64,000 nt of DNA from Paeniglutamicibacter cryotolerans (GTDB lineage Bacteria; Actinomycetota; Actinomycetes; Actinomycetales; Micrococcaceae): the NCBI RefSeq assembly GCF_014190875.1, contig NZ_JACHVS010000001.1, positions 310,001 through 374,000 of the forward strand. Reading direction: 5' to 3'. Shown here in pieces: positions 8,769 to 17,741 of the stretch. Within the stretch, counting starts at the first letter, position 1; each line of letters opens with the position of its first letter. The notes under the pieces were generated by a model. That model saw only the letters and a list, made by a program, of their open reading frames with translations, did no database searches and was not told where the DNA came from. Made by a program: the position numbers and the translations under genes.

Positions 8769-9479
8769 ATGGGCACGAAGAACAACATGACCGAGCAGTG
8801 GATCGATGCGTTCATCCTCGAGCTCAGGCTGAGCGACGTCGGTGGCCGGGCCATCGGGGATGCCGTTGCCCAGGTGCGGGAGTTCCTAGCAGACAGCGGG
8901 CAGGAACCGACCGAGGCATTCGGTGAGCCGAGGGACCATGTCTCCCGGCTCGGGCTCCCAGCGGGAGACGGATCTTCGGGGATCATGTCCATCGTCATGG
9001 CCGCGGGCTTGAGCACCCTCGCACTGACCGTTTACATCCCGGCCATCGGCGCCTTCATCTCCGGGGAGCTCGTGGAATTCGCTGCAGCACAACTGGCCCT
9101 ACTGAGCATTCCAGTCCTAGCCATCGTGCTGCTGCCGCTCTACTTCACCACCTTGGTGCGGCACAGGTGGGCACTCATCTCCATCGTCGCCATCACCATC
9201 GGCAGCGCCATGACCGCCGGCTTCCTTGGACGGTCGGCAGCGGGCACCGAGTGGCTGGTGCTCGATGCCGGCCCCCTCGCCCTGGCGATGGCCGCCCTGC
9301 TGCTGATCGGTGCGGTGTGGAGCTTCGTCGAACTCCGGCGCACGCCGGCGGACCACATCGTCGAACCCCTCTCACGGCAACCCGCCTCCCGGAAGAGCCC
9401 CTGGGTCGACCTGCTGCCTTCGGTACTGTTCATTGCCGTGGCCGCCGTGGCCACCCTCGTCGTCTGGTTGGTGAACTAA
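8769..9479 (+). CDS. PadR-linked membrane protein (HAAS/DUF1700-like)
   Basis: A 236-residue protein with a soluble N-terminal region of about 65 residues (WIDAFILELRLSDVGGRAIGDAVAQV, a small helical domain with acidic and hydrophobic heptads) and about six transmembrane segments. The soluble N-terminus followed by membrane helices resembles the HAAS-domain proteins found next to PadR regulators. The ATG at 8769 sits 7 bp after AAGGAG; an ATG at 8763 overlaps the padR stop but would be only 1 bp from the same site. Function unknown; probably an envelope-stress or surface-related membrane partner controlled by the upstream PadR. Confidence 0.75.
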   Translation: MGTKNNMTEQWIDAFILELRLSDVGGRAIGDAVAQVREFLADSGQEPTEAFGEPRDHVSRLGLPAGDGSSGIMSIVMAAGLSTLALTVYIPAIGAFISGELVEFAAAQLALLSIPVLAIVLLPLYFTTLVRHRWALISIVAITIGSAMTAGFLGRSAAGTEWLVLDAGPLALAMAALLLIGAVWSFVELRRTPADHIVEPLSRQPASRKSPWVDLLPSVLFIAVAAVATLVVWLVN

Positions 9480-9738
9480 GCATCCGGGTGACCCCGGAAC
9501 CACGAGGGACCGCACCTGCTCAGGCACGGTCGCAGTCTGCTGCTGAGCCCGCGGCCGCCGTCCTGGCCGCTGTTCTGAAAAGTCCCATGTCCGTAGCACT
9601 TCCTCGGGATCCTCGGCTGTCCCGACAGCTTGGGGTGGGCGAACAGGGAGCAAATATGACGGGCACGCGGAACCCTCCTTTTGTCCGCGCTGGGCGAAGG
9701 AACCACACAGCGGGGTCCGGATCGGATTAGATGGTTCC

Positions 9739-11901
9739 ATGAGCCCAACGAATGCCGCCCCGACCCCTCCGGTCACGGCGAAAATACCCACCGAACGCAC
9801 CCACCACGGGGATACGTTCGTGGATGACTACGAATGGTTGCGCGAGAAGGAGAGCCCGCAGGTCGTCGAGCACCTGAAGGCCGAAAACGCCTACGCCGAG
9901 GCGGTCACCGAACACCAGGCGCCGCTGCGCGATGCGATCTTCACCGAGATCAAGGAACGCACCGAGGAAACCGACCTCTCCGTTCCGGCGCGCAAGCGCG
10001 GCTGGTGGTACTTCGCACGCACCGCAGAGGGCAGCCAGTACGCCATCCACTGCCGCGTCGCCGCCACCGACTCCGGTGATCCGGTCGCCGATTGGACCCC
10101 GCCGGTCATCGAGGCCGGTGTCGCCATCAATGGCGAACAGGTGCTGCTGGACGGCAACGCCGAAGCCGAGGGCAAGCCCTTCTTCGCCCTGGGCGGCCTG
10201 TCCGTCAGCGAGGACGGAAATCTGCTGGCTTACGCGCAGGACAACGCCGGTGACGAGCGCTTCACGCTGCGGATCAAGGACCTGCGCACCGGCGAGCTGT
10301 TCCCCGACGTGATCGAGAACGTCTTCTATGGTCTGGCCTTCTCCCCCGACGCGACCCGCGTCTACTACACGGTGGTCGACGATTCCTGGCGCCCGCACCA
10401 GATCAAGGCGCACGTGCTGGGAACCGATCCAGCCACCGACACGGTGATCATCCAAGAGGACGACCCGGGCATGTGGATGGGCTTCGATCTGTCCCAGGAC
10501 CGCTGCGAACTGCTGATCGGGATCGGCAATTCCGAATACTCCGAGACCCGCTCGCTGGACCTGACCGACGCCGCGGCCGAGCCGCGCATGTTGCTGTCCC
10601 GCGCCGAGCACATCCTGCACTCGATGGACCCGGTGGTGCTTGACGGAGCGCGCGGCTACCTGATCACCCACGACCGCGATGCACCGAACAACATGGTCTC
10701 GCTGCTTCCGGCTGCACAGGTAGCGCTGCCCTACGCGCAGCAGCAGTGGATCACCATCGTCGGGCACGACGAGGCGGTGAAGGTCGAGGGCACGGCAGTG
10801 ACGGCGACGCACCTGATGCTCTCGGTCCGAAAGGACACCACCGAACGCGTGCAGATCATGCCGCTGGCCGGGCTCGGCACGCCCACGCAGGGCGAGGCCG
10901 TGGAGCCGGGCTTCGACGAGGAGCTCTACACCTGCGCGCTGGCCAACGCCGAACTCGATTCCCCCCTCATCCGGCTGACCTACACCAGTGACTTCACCCC
11001 GCCGCGGGTGTACGACTATGCGCTTGCCGACGGGACGCTGACGCTGCGCAAGCAGACCCCGGTACACGGCGGCTATGACCCGGCGAACTACCTGGCCACC
11101 CGCGAATGGGCTGTCGCGGCCGATGGCGCCCGGATCCCGGTCACCGTCATGCGCCGCCGCGAGCTCCAGCCGGATTCGACGAACCCCGTGCTGGTCTACG
11201 GCTACGGAAGCTACGAGGCGAGCATGGACCCGGCGTTCTCCATCGCCCGGCTGAGCCTGCTGGACCGCGGCGTCGTCTTTGCCGTCGCGCACGTGCGCGG
11301 CGGCGGCGAGGTGGGCCGCTCCTGGTACGAAAACGGGAAGAAGCTGGCCAAGAAGAACACCTTCACCGACTTCGTACGGGTCACCGAGCACCTGATCGAG
11401 GCTGGCTGGGCCGACCCGGCACGGATCGCAGCACTCGGCGGGTCCGCCGGTGGCCTGCTCATGGGCGCGGTGGCCAACCTGGCCCCGGCGCTCTATGCGG
11501 GCATCGTCGCCCAGGTCCCGTTCGTCGATGCGCTGACCTCGATCCTGGATCCGGAGCTGCCGCTCTCGGCCCTGGAATGGGAGGAGTGGGGCAACCCGAT
11601 AGAGGACTCCGAGGTCTACGCGTATATGAAGTCATACTCCCCCTATGAGAACATCACCGCCGTCGACTACCCGAAGATCGCCGCCGTTACCTCGCTGAAC
11701 GACACCCGCGTCCTGTACGTGGAGCCAGCCAAATGGGTGGCTAGGCTGCGCGAGTTCAGCACGGGATCCGAACCGATTGTGATGAAGATCGAGATGGACG
11801 GAGGACACGGCGGCGCCTCGGGCCGCTACGAGGGCTGGAAGACCCGGGCCTGGGACTACGCGTTCATCCTCGACACGCTCGGTGCCACGGCGCGCATCTA
11901 G
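9739..11901 (+). CDS. ptrB: oligopeptidase B (prolyl oligopeptidase family S9A)
   Basis: A 720-residue S9A serine peptidase that cleaves small peptides, typically after Arg or Lys. It has an N-terminal beta-propeller (roughly residues 60-430) and a C-terminal alpha/beta hydrolase domain. The triad is visible as Ser569 in GGSAGG, Asp655 in LNDTRV and His690 in GGHGGASG, with spacing matching E. coli protease II. VYGYGSYEASMDP and RGGGEVGRSWYENGK are family motifs. Monocistronic, ended by a long hairpin at 11927-11990. Likely cytoplasmic; no signal peptide. Confidence 0.95.
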   Translation: MSPTNAAPTPPVTAKIPTERTHHGDTFVDDYEWLREKESPQVVEHLKAENAYAEAVTEHQAPLRDAIFTEIKERTEETDLSVPARKRGWWYFARTAEGSQYAIHCRVAATDSGDPVADWTPPVIEAGVAINGEQVLLDGNAEAEGKPFFALGGLSVSEDGNLLAYAQDNAGDERFTLRIKDLRTGELFPDVIENVFYGLAFSPDATRVYYTVVDDSWRPHQIKAHVLGTDPATDTVIIQEDDPGMWMGFDLSQDRCELLIGIGNSEYSETRSLDLTDAAAEPRMLLSRAEHILHSMDPVVLDGARGYLITHDRDAPNNMVSLLPAAQVALPYAQQQWITIVGHDEAVKVEGTAVTATHLMLSVRKDTTERVQIMPLAGLGTPTQGEAVEPGFDEELYTCALANAELDSPLIRLTYTSDFTPPRVYDYALADGTLTLRKQTPVHGGYDPANYLATREWAVAADGARIPVTVMRRRELQPDSTNPVLVYGYGSYEASMDPAFSIARLSLLDRGVVFAVAHVRGGGEVGRSWYENGKKLAKKNTFTDFVRVTEHLIEAGWADPARIAALGGSAGGLLMGAVANLAPALYAGIVAQVPFVDALTSILDPELPLSALEWEEWGNPIEDSEVYAYMKSYSPYENITAVDYPKIAAVTSLNDTRVLYVEPAKWVARLREFSTGSEPIVMKIEMDGGHGGASGRYEGWKTRAWDYAFILDTLGATARI

Positions 11902-11926
11902 CGCCACGGGCAGTGCCCGGATTCGA

Positions 11927-11990
11927 AAAGGGGCCCCGGCTCGGTACCGCGCCGCCAAGGGCGGCCGAAGTACCGACCCGGGGCCCCTTT
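11927..11990 (+). terminator. terminator after oligopeptidase B
   Basis: AAAGGGGCCCCGG (11927-11939) pairs with CCGGGGCCCCTTT (11978-11990), and TCGGTAC/GTACCGA extends the stem inside. It lies between convergent genes and can serve both strands. Confidence 0.85.
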
Positions 11991-12006
11991 CATGGGCCGG
12001 GGTCGT

Positions 12007-12372
12007 TCAGGTCCGGCGCATCTCGAAATAGTGGTCATGCGAGGCGTTGATGCTCGGCCGCATGGCCAGCGCCGTCACCACCAGTGACACTCCGCCGGCA
12101 GCCCATGCTGTGATGGCCGGGACGTTAGCGCCAGCGAAGCCGCCGAGCCCCGGAATGATGATCGCCACGACGGAGGCCAGCAGCGCTCCGATCTCGATCC
12201 CGTAGAGGTTCGGTCCGCCCAGGTTCACCAGGCCCACTAGCACTAGCAGCGAGCCGGAGGTGATCATCATCGGGACCGAACTGCCCAGGTGCGCCGCCCA
12301 AATCGGCGTCAGGGCCATGACCAAGCCCATGGCCACGACCGTCCAGTCTTCCCAACGCTTCCAAGTACGCAT
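12007..12372 (-). CDS. SPW-repeat membrane protein
   Basis: A 121-residue protein with four hydrophobic segments. The start MRTWKRWEDWTVVAMGLVMA and the segment LTPIWA fit the SPW repeat, found in small actinobacterial integral membrane proteins of unknown function. The ATG at 12372 has GGAGGTG 7 bp upstream, which rules out the longer frame to 12405. Confidence 0.8.
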   Translation of the reverse strand: MRTWKRWEDWTVVAMGLVMALTPIWAAHLGSSVPMMITSGSLLVLVGLVNLGGPNLYGIEIGALLASVVAIIIPGLGGFAGANVPAITAWAAGGVSLVVTALAMRPSINASHDHYFEMRRT

Positions 12373-12498
12373 GAAAAACACCTCCATACCGGGTTTTCGC
12401 CACACAGGGCGGCTCTTAGATCCCAGTCTGGACCGCGGCCAACCGGACCGGTAGGGGCTTTCGTCCCGGCCGGCCCGGAGTGTGCCCGGAGCATCCGG

Positions 12499-13497
12499 TC
12501 AGTAGCCGAATCCCAGCCTTCTCATCACGCCCGACACGCGGTCGCCGACCTCGCGCCCTATCAGCAGACTTCCAACACCCCAGAGAAGGGCCAGCCCGAA
12601 GACCAGCATGTGCAGGTGGGCCTCGAACCAGGCGAACAGTCCGATCCTGGCGGCCATGCTCACGGGTATCAGCTGACCCGCGTCATGCGGGTCAACGACG
12701 ACCTTCACCGCGTCCCCCAGCTCTTGGCCCTCTCCCGAAACCAGGTCGTAGGCCAGCTCCGTGCGGGTGTTCTGGTAGCGAACTATCGGCGGAAAGTCAT
12801 CGTTTGCGTACTCGAGAAGCGCCACATCGACGGGCTGCCCTGAGCGCACGATGGCCCGGTCCGTACTCATTTCCCGGCTTGTACCCACGGAGGTCGAAAC
12901 CACGATCCAGAAGACAGCGATGACTACCAAGCTCATCAGCGAACCACGCAGGCGGATATCCGACTCGGCGAAGCGCTCCAGGCGGTGTCCCACAGACGCC
13001 TTGAACCCCTCCCATCCGGCCTCGGCATCCACCAGGAAGGACTCGTCCCGATCCGGACCGGCACGGCAGGGTAACCCGTCGGCCAGTGTCCGCGGTTTGA
13101 CCGGCCCGCCGGCACTGGGCGCATCACGCCGAAGCAGGCCCCGATACCCGCCGGCCAGGGCTGCAAGGCCCAGTCCCAGCCCCAAGGCAACGCCGAGGGC
13201 CCGGTCCACGGCATCGGGCTCGAACCACCCCTCCCCGGCAACCACTACGAGGAACCGTGCCGGCTCGGCCGGATCGCGGGCCACCCACACGGTATCACCG
13301 GACGCGAAGGAGGACGGCCCGCAGGAGGTCACAGCCTCATGCTCGGACCCGGCGAGCTCGATGAGCGCCCCGCAGCCGGAGGCATCCTCCCTGAGCATCG
13401 TGGCCTGTACGACGGGTCGAGTGGAGCTGACCAGTGCATCATGCGCATCGCCATCCAAGACGGCAGTGGAAATGAGGATCACCAAGGCCGCTTCCAA
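12499..13497 (-). CDS. membrane protein with two DUF3592-like halves
   Basis: Up to 332 residues, built as two similar halves: helix, extracytoplasmic domain, helix, each with a GDxVxVxxDP segment (GDTVWVARDPAEPARFLVVV; GDAVKVVVDPHDAGQLIPV). A cytoplasmic linker of about 60 residues joins the halves, rich in charged residues. This is the layout of Rv1733c/DUF3592-type proteins. The start is uncertain: the frame opens with TTG at 13497 after an in-frame TGA, GTG at 13482 is possible, and the first helix is short, so the gene may be 5'-truncated. Function unknown. Confidence 0.6.
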   Translation of the reverse strand: MEAALVILISTAVLDGDAHDALVSSTRPVVQATMLREDASGCGALIELAGSEHEAVTSCGPSSFASGDTVWVARDPAEPARFLVVVAGEGWFEPDAVDRALGVALGLGLGLAALAGGYRGLLRRDAPSAGGPVKPRTLADGLPCRAGPDRDESFLVDAEAGWEGFKASVGHRLERFAESDIRLRGSLMSLVVIAVFWIVVSTSVGTSREMSTDRAIVRSGQPVDVALLEYANDDFPPIVRYQNTRTELAYDLVSGEGQELGDAVKVVVDPHDAGQLIPVSMAARIGLFAWFEAHLHMLVFGLALLWGVGSLLIGREVGDRVSGVMRRLGFGY

Positions 13498-13782
13498 GCG
13501 TCATGACTGCTACGGCCGCTTTGCGGCGGTAGCTTTTGATACCGTGGATTTTCCGGTCTATTGCCTCGGCGGAGCATTCCCGCCTTCCCCGGCATGGCGC
13601 CCGGACCGATCAGCTCCCACGTACATCCCGTCGATTTCAATACCGTGGTTTTCCCCCTACCAGAAGACCGGAGGGGTGGCGGCGAACCCGGGGTTCCCAG
13701 CACGAGTCAGCGCCCCTATCCTCGGGGTATGTCCGCACGATGGCATGTGGGCCACTTTTGAGGGCATGGGACGGAGGGCTTC

Positions 13783-14703
13783 ATGCGTGTTCTGGTTTTC
13801 GGGGCTGGAGTCATCGGGAGGATCTATGCCGCACGACTGGCGGCAACCGGTCACCAGGTATCGATCTTGGCCCGCGGAGCAAAAGCCGAACAGCTGCGGG
13901 AATCCGGCATCACCCTGCAGCGGGGCCATACGGCAGCCGAGGCGATATACCCGGCAGTCCTCGAAACCCCGCAGGAAGCCGGGGAGTTCGATGTCGCATT
14001 CGTGGCGATCCGCCGAGATCAGGTAGGGGACGCACTTGCTGATATCGCCACCGTCCGGGCCCGCATCATCGTCAGCCTCGTCAACCTTCCCCTCGGGCTC
14101 GCCGGGTTCGGCGCCGCCGTCGGGTCGGAACGCTTCATCCCGGGGTTCCCGGGCGTCGCCGGCTCCCTGGACCGGAAGGGAACGCTGCATTATCTGGAGC
14201 TCGCCCAGCAACCGACCATTCTCGGCAACGTCGGTGGCCCTGCCGGAGGCGTCGAAGAAGTCGGCGGGCTGCTGCGATCAGCCGGGATGAAATTCCGCAC
14301 CGCAGAAGACATGGCCACCTGGATGCAGTCCCATGCCGTGTTCATTTCGGCCTTCGAATCGGCCATCGTTGCCACGCCCGGCGGGGTGGTGTCCCTTGCC
14401 GCCGACCGTAAAGCGACACGCAACGCAGTGGCAGCGGTCCGGGAGGGCCTGCGTGCCCTCGAGGCGCGCGGCACCAGGGCGGCTCCGGCTGCGGTGCGGC
14501 TTATTTTCCTGAGCCTGCCGTTGTGGTTCGCAACCGCCTATTGGCGCCGCCAGCTGGCCGGAGATTTGGGGCGCCTGGGCCTCGAGCCACATGCTGTAGC
14601 CACGCGCCACACGGAACTGACCCAACTACAGGACGACGTGCTCCAACTGATGGCCGGCACGCCGACGCCGCGGCTCGACGCACTCTTCAATGCCGCACGC
14701 TAG
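13783..14703 (+). CDS. ketopantoate reductase family (ApbA/PanE-like) oxidoreductase
   Basis: A 306-residue protein with an N-terminal Rossmann fold (VLVFGAGVIGRIYAARL, GxGxxG) typical of ApbA/PanE, and a helical C-terminal domain. True PanE reduces ketopantoate to pantoate for CoA synthesis, but this protein lacks the strong C-terminal PanE signatures (for example a clear KxxxN/NP...E motif) and many actinobacterial paralogues act on other substrates. AGGG lies 5-8 bp upstream of the ATG. No operon partners. Specific substrate not assignable. Confidence 0.75.
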   Translation: MRVLVFGAGVIGRIYAARLAATGHQVSILARGAKAEQLRESGITLQRGHTAAEAIYPAVLETPQEAGEFDVAFVAIRRDQVGDALADIATVRARIIVSLVNLPLGLAGFGAAVGSERFIPGFPGVAGSLDRKGTLHYLELAQQPTILGNVGGPAGGVEEVGGLLRSAGMKFRTAEDMATWMQSHAVFISAFESAIVATPGGVVSLAADRKATRNAVAAVREGLRALEARGTRAAPAAVRLIFLSLPLWFATAYWRRQLAGDLGRLGLEPHAVATRHTELTQLQDDVLQLMAGTPTPRLDALFNAAR

Positions 14704-14811
14704 GCAATTCGCCGGCACACGACGAGACCGCCGCGTCGGGCATAGGATCAGATGGGAAAACCGTTACCGCAGTGGTGACACCCGTCGACGTCGAACCATC
14801 AGGAGTGCTCC

Positions 14812-15669
14812 ATCGCCAACGGATACGGCCAGCCCAGAACGAACCCACTGTGGGCTGTGTTCGCGCTCGTCGCAGGAATCGGCGCGCTGCTGCTCGCGCG
14901 TTTCGGCATCCTGGCCAACGCCTTCCGTCCGGGGCAGGGCAAGGACCCCGGCGAGGGCTGCCTCTACACGCCCTGCATTCCAGCGACCACGGCCGAGCAG
15001 GCTGCGCAGCTGCCCTGGGTGCGGCAGTTCTTCTCCCCGGACAGATCCACCGGGGGCCTGCTGCGCACTGCTCCCGCCGAGCAGCTCACCGAGATGGAGT
15101 GGATCCTCCCCCTTGGTTTGGCTCTGTTCCTCTTGGGCTTTGCCGGGCTTGTCGTCATGGCGCTGCGGCCCGGCGGCCGGGAGACCACTTTCGGTTTTGT
15201 CGCTGGCGCGAAGATCGGCCGCCGGCAGGGTGCAGGGTGGGCGGTGGCCCTTGGCGGGCTCTGGTCGCTGACACCCTCGATCGGTGTGTTTGTTGCCATA
15301 GGCCGGTGGGAGGCGGCACTTGGCTATTCCGGCTCGTTGCTCCTCGGCACCCTAGGCATTCTCCTTCTCGTTGAATTCCGGCCTCCGGGTTTCGGCACGG
15401 CGTGGGCGACGCGGGCCTTTGCACTGAACCTTGCCGCAAGCGCCGTCCTTGCAGCACTGCTCGCCTACCCGGGGCTCGAGCTGGTCCCGATGCTCGGGCT
15501 GATGTTTGCTTTCCCGCCGTTCCTTGCCACTGTCCCGGCCTTCGTGCTCGCCGGGCTCCTGGCCTGGAGGTACCGTGCCCGGGTTACAGCACGTCTTCTT
15601 GCCGAGCCGATGGAGGGGGCCGGCGGCCCTTCGGACGATGGCCGAGACCCCTCACGGGAGCCCCTGTAG
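14812..15669 (+). CDS. multipass membrane protein, possible AUC start
   Basis: A membrane protein of 270-285 residues with about six hydrophobic segments and a proline/glycine-rich cytoplasmic tail. No family recognised. The frame has GTG at 14857, but AGGAG at 14801-14805 is placed 6 bp before an in-frame ATC at 14812, giving (M)ANGYGQPRTNPLWAVFALVAG, a natural-looking N-terminus that keeps the first helix complete. Starting at 14857 would cut into that helix. Either a rare AUC initiation codon or a single-base change from ATG explains this. A periplasmic loop carries two cysteines (EGCLYTPC). Confidence 0.65.
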   Translation: MANGYGQPRTNPLWAVFALVAGIGALLLARFGILANAFRPGQGKDPGEGCLYTPCIPATTAEQAAQLPWVRQFFSPDRSTGGLLRTAPAEQLTEMEWILPLGLALFLLGFAGLVVMALRPGGRETTFGFVAGAKIGRRQGAGWAVALGGLWSLTPSIGVFVAIGRWEAALGYSGSLLLGTLGILLLVEFRPPGFGTAWATRAFALNLAASAVLAALLAYPGLELVPMLGLMFAFPPFLATVPAFVLAGLLAWRYRARVTARLLAEPMEGAGGPSDDGRDPSREPL

Positions 15670-15741
15670 ACACAAGCCTTCGAAAAGGCAAGAATCAGGC
15701 CGTCACGGCGGCTGGATGACGCTCTTTGGCCCCGTCCCGTC

Positions 15742-15787
15742 TTGACATATTCGTGGATTCGGGATTACCTAATGAACATTCGGTAAA
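15742..15787 (+). promoter_or_regulatory. paaIKR promoter with PaaR-type operator
   Basis: TTGACA at 15742-15747 and a weak -10 (TTACCT, 15765-15770) are 17 bp apart. The 22-bp palindrome at 15765-15786 begins TTACC, has AATG and CATT inner arms, and ends GGTAA; only two symmetric positions and the central pair fail to match. It covers the -10, consistent with repression. It is the most symmetric of the four sites in the window. Confidence 0.75.
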
Positions 15788-15806
15788 TAACGGTGAGAGG
15801 TATCAC

Positions 15807-16289
15807 ATGAGCGAAACCAACGTCGACGCGGCCCACGCGGGCACCGGGTCCGAAGCAACCCCGACCCCGGAAAAGGCCTTGGCCCACCCGATTCTGGCCA
15901 ACGATCCAGCCTCCGAATGGATGGGCATCGAAGTCATCCAAGTCGACGACGGCCACGCCACCATCACCATGAAGCTGCGTCCCGAAATGCTCAACGGTTT
16001 CGGCATCGCCCACGGCGGCATGCTCTTCGCCTTCGCCGACACTGCCTTCGCGCTGGCCTGCAACCCGCACACCGGCTCGGAAGACACCATCACCGTCGCC
16101 TCCGGTGTCGACATCAACTTCATGCGCCCGGGTATCCCCGGCCGCCTGCTCACCGCCGTGGCCGACCGCCGCGCCCAGACCGGGCGCAGCGGCATCTTCG
16201 ACATCCAGGTGCTGCAAACCGTTCCCGGCGCCCCGGACGAGGTCCTTGCCGAATTCCGCGGCCGTTCCCGCACCATTCCCAAGCGCTAA
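15807..16289 (+). CDS. paaI: PaaI: phenylacetate-pathway hotdog thioesterase
   Basis: A 160-residue hotdog-fold thioesterase. The PaaI/acyl-CoA thioesterase motif is HGGMLFAFADTAFALACN, followed by SGVDINFMRPG. PaaI hydrolyses dead-end CoA thioesters of the phenylacetate pathway and recovers CoA. The start at 15807 follows GAGAGG by 6 bp. The first 40 residues are a hydrophilic leader. It is first in the paaI-paaK-paaR unit and directly downstream of an operator-promoter. Confidence 0.9.
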   Translation: MSETNVDAAHAGTGSEATPTPEKALAHPILANDPASEWMGIEVIQVDDGHATITMKLRPEMLNGFGIAHGGMLFAFADTAFALACNPHTGSEDTITVASGVDINFMRPGIPGRLLTAVADRRAQTGRSGIFDIQVLQTVPGAPDEVLAEFRGRSRTIPKR

Positions 16290-16334
16290 CGACTCCTCCC
16301 CCACCACCTCCCAAACACACAGTAAGGCCCACAA

Positions 16335-17654
16335 ATGAGCGAAAACTCGTCCAACGTCGAGCTTCCGAATCCGTTGGATCCAGAAGAAACCATGAGCCGC
16401 GACCAGATCGAATCGATCCAGCTCGCGCGCCTGCAGGAAACGCTGGCCTACGCCTACGACCGAGTTCCGCTCTACAAGGAGAAGTACGATACCGCCGGTG
16501 TGCACCCGAGCGACCTGAAAGAACTCCCCGACCTGGCGAAGTTCCCCTTCACGGAGAAGGAGGACCTGCGCAAGACCTACCCGTTCGGCATGTTTGCCGT
16601 GCCGCAGCACGAGGTCGCCCGCATCCACGCTTCCTCCGGCACCACCGGCCGCGCCACCGTCGTCGGCTACACCCAGTCCGACCTGGACGACTGGGCCAAG
16701 CTCGGCGCCCGCTGCCTACGCCTCTCCGGCGTCAAGCCCGGCTGGAAGGTCCACAACGCCTACGGCTACGGCCTGTTCACTGGCGGACTCGGTGCCCACG
16801 CGGCTGCCGAGCGCCTGGGCACCACTGTCATTCCGATGTCCGGCGGCCAGACCGACAAGCAAATCACGCTGATCCAGGACTTCGCGCCCCACGCCATCCT
16901 GTGTACCCCGACCTATCTGCTGACCATCGGCGATGCCATGCAGAAGCGCGGCATCGACCCGGCGTCCACCTCCTTGAAGGTCGCCGTGCTGGGTGCCGAG
17001 CCGTGGACCGAGGAAATGCGCCACGAACTGGAAACCATGTTCCAGATCGACGCCTGCGACATCTACGGCCTGTCCGAGGTCATGGGCCCGGGAGTCGCCG
17101 GCGAATCCAACGTCACCAAGGACGGCAGCCACATCTGGGAGGACCACTTCCGCCCGGAGATCGTCGACGCGTTCGACGAGACCAAGGTACTAGGCGACGG
17201 CGAACCGGGCGAACTCGTGTTCACCTCGCTGACCAAGAAGGCCCTGCCCATCATCCGCTACCGCACGCACGACCTGACCCGGCTGCTTCCGGGTACGGCC
17301 CGGCCCGGCCACCGCCGCATGGGCAGGATCACCGGACGCAGCGATGACATGATCATCATGCGCGGCGTGAACCTGTTCCCGTCGCAGATCGAGGAAATCG
17401 CCCTGCGCGTGCCCGGCCTGTCCCCGCACTTCCGCCTCGAGATCACCCGGCCGGGCCGCATGGACCAGCTGGCGGTGCTCATCGAACGCCGCGAGGATTG
17501 CACCTCCGACCGTGCCGATGCAGCGGCCCGCGAACTGCAGCGTGAAATCAAGATCCATGTCGGTTCGTCCTGCGAGATCCGGGTCGTGGATCCGGGCTCG
17601 CTTGAGCGTTCCTCCGGCAAGCTCAAGCGCATCTACGACCTGCGCAACAAGTAA
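16335..17654 (+). CDS. paaK: PaaK: phenylacetate-CoA ligase
   Basis: A 439-residue adenylate-forming enzyme of the PaaK type. ATP-binding P-loop HASSGTTGRATVVGYT near residue 100, YGLSEVMGPG, YRTHDLTRL, and the hinge RMGRITGRSDDMIIMRGVN, then FPSQIEE of the C-terminal AMP-binding domain. It activates phenylacetate to phenylacetyl-CoA with ATP, the entry step of the pathway. It lies 45 bp after paaI and is followed by the TetR regulator, forming one unit. Confidence 0.96.
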   Translation: MSENSSNVELPNPLDPEETMSRDQIESIQLARLQETLAYAYDRVPLYKEKYDTAGVHPSDLKELPDLAKFPFTEKEDLRKTYPFGMFAVPQHEVARIHASSGTTGRATVVGYTQSDLDDWAKLGARCLRLSGVKPGWKVHNAYGYGLFTGGLGAHAAAERLGTTVIPMSGGQTDKQITLIQDFAPHAILCTPTYLLTIGDAMQKRGIDPASTSLKVAVLGAEPWTEEMRHELETMFQIDACDIYGLSEVMGPGVAGESNVTKDGSHIWEDHFRPEIVDAFDETKVLGDGEPGELVFTSLTKKALPIIRYRTHDLTRLLPGTARPGHRRMGRITGRSDDMIIMRGVNLFPSQIEEIALRVPGLSPHFRLEITRPGRMDQLAVLIERREDCTSDRADAAARELQREIKIHVGSSCEIRVVDPGSLERSSGKLKRIYDLRNK

Positions 17655-17741
17655 GGGCCAACGCCCCGCTGCTGCCCAGTGGCCCCTTCCCGCATCAGGA
17701 ACGGCCATCGGGCAGCACCGTTTGTGAAAGAATCAAGAACT

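Noticed and set aside
9727..11391. 554-codon minus-strand open frame opposite oligopeptidase B
   Set aside because: Covers a gene with a full catalytic triad; the opposite frame has no family motif and no ribosome site.
13539..13660. Two similar short strings (ATACCGTGG followed by TTTTCC) about 100 bp apart, considered as CRISPR or operator repeats
   Set aside because: Only two copies, not identical in length, with no regular spacer pattern and no cas genes.
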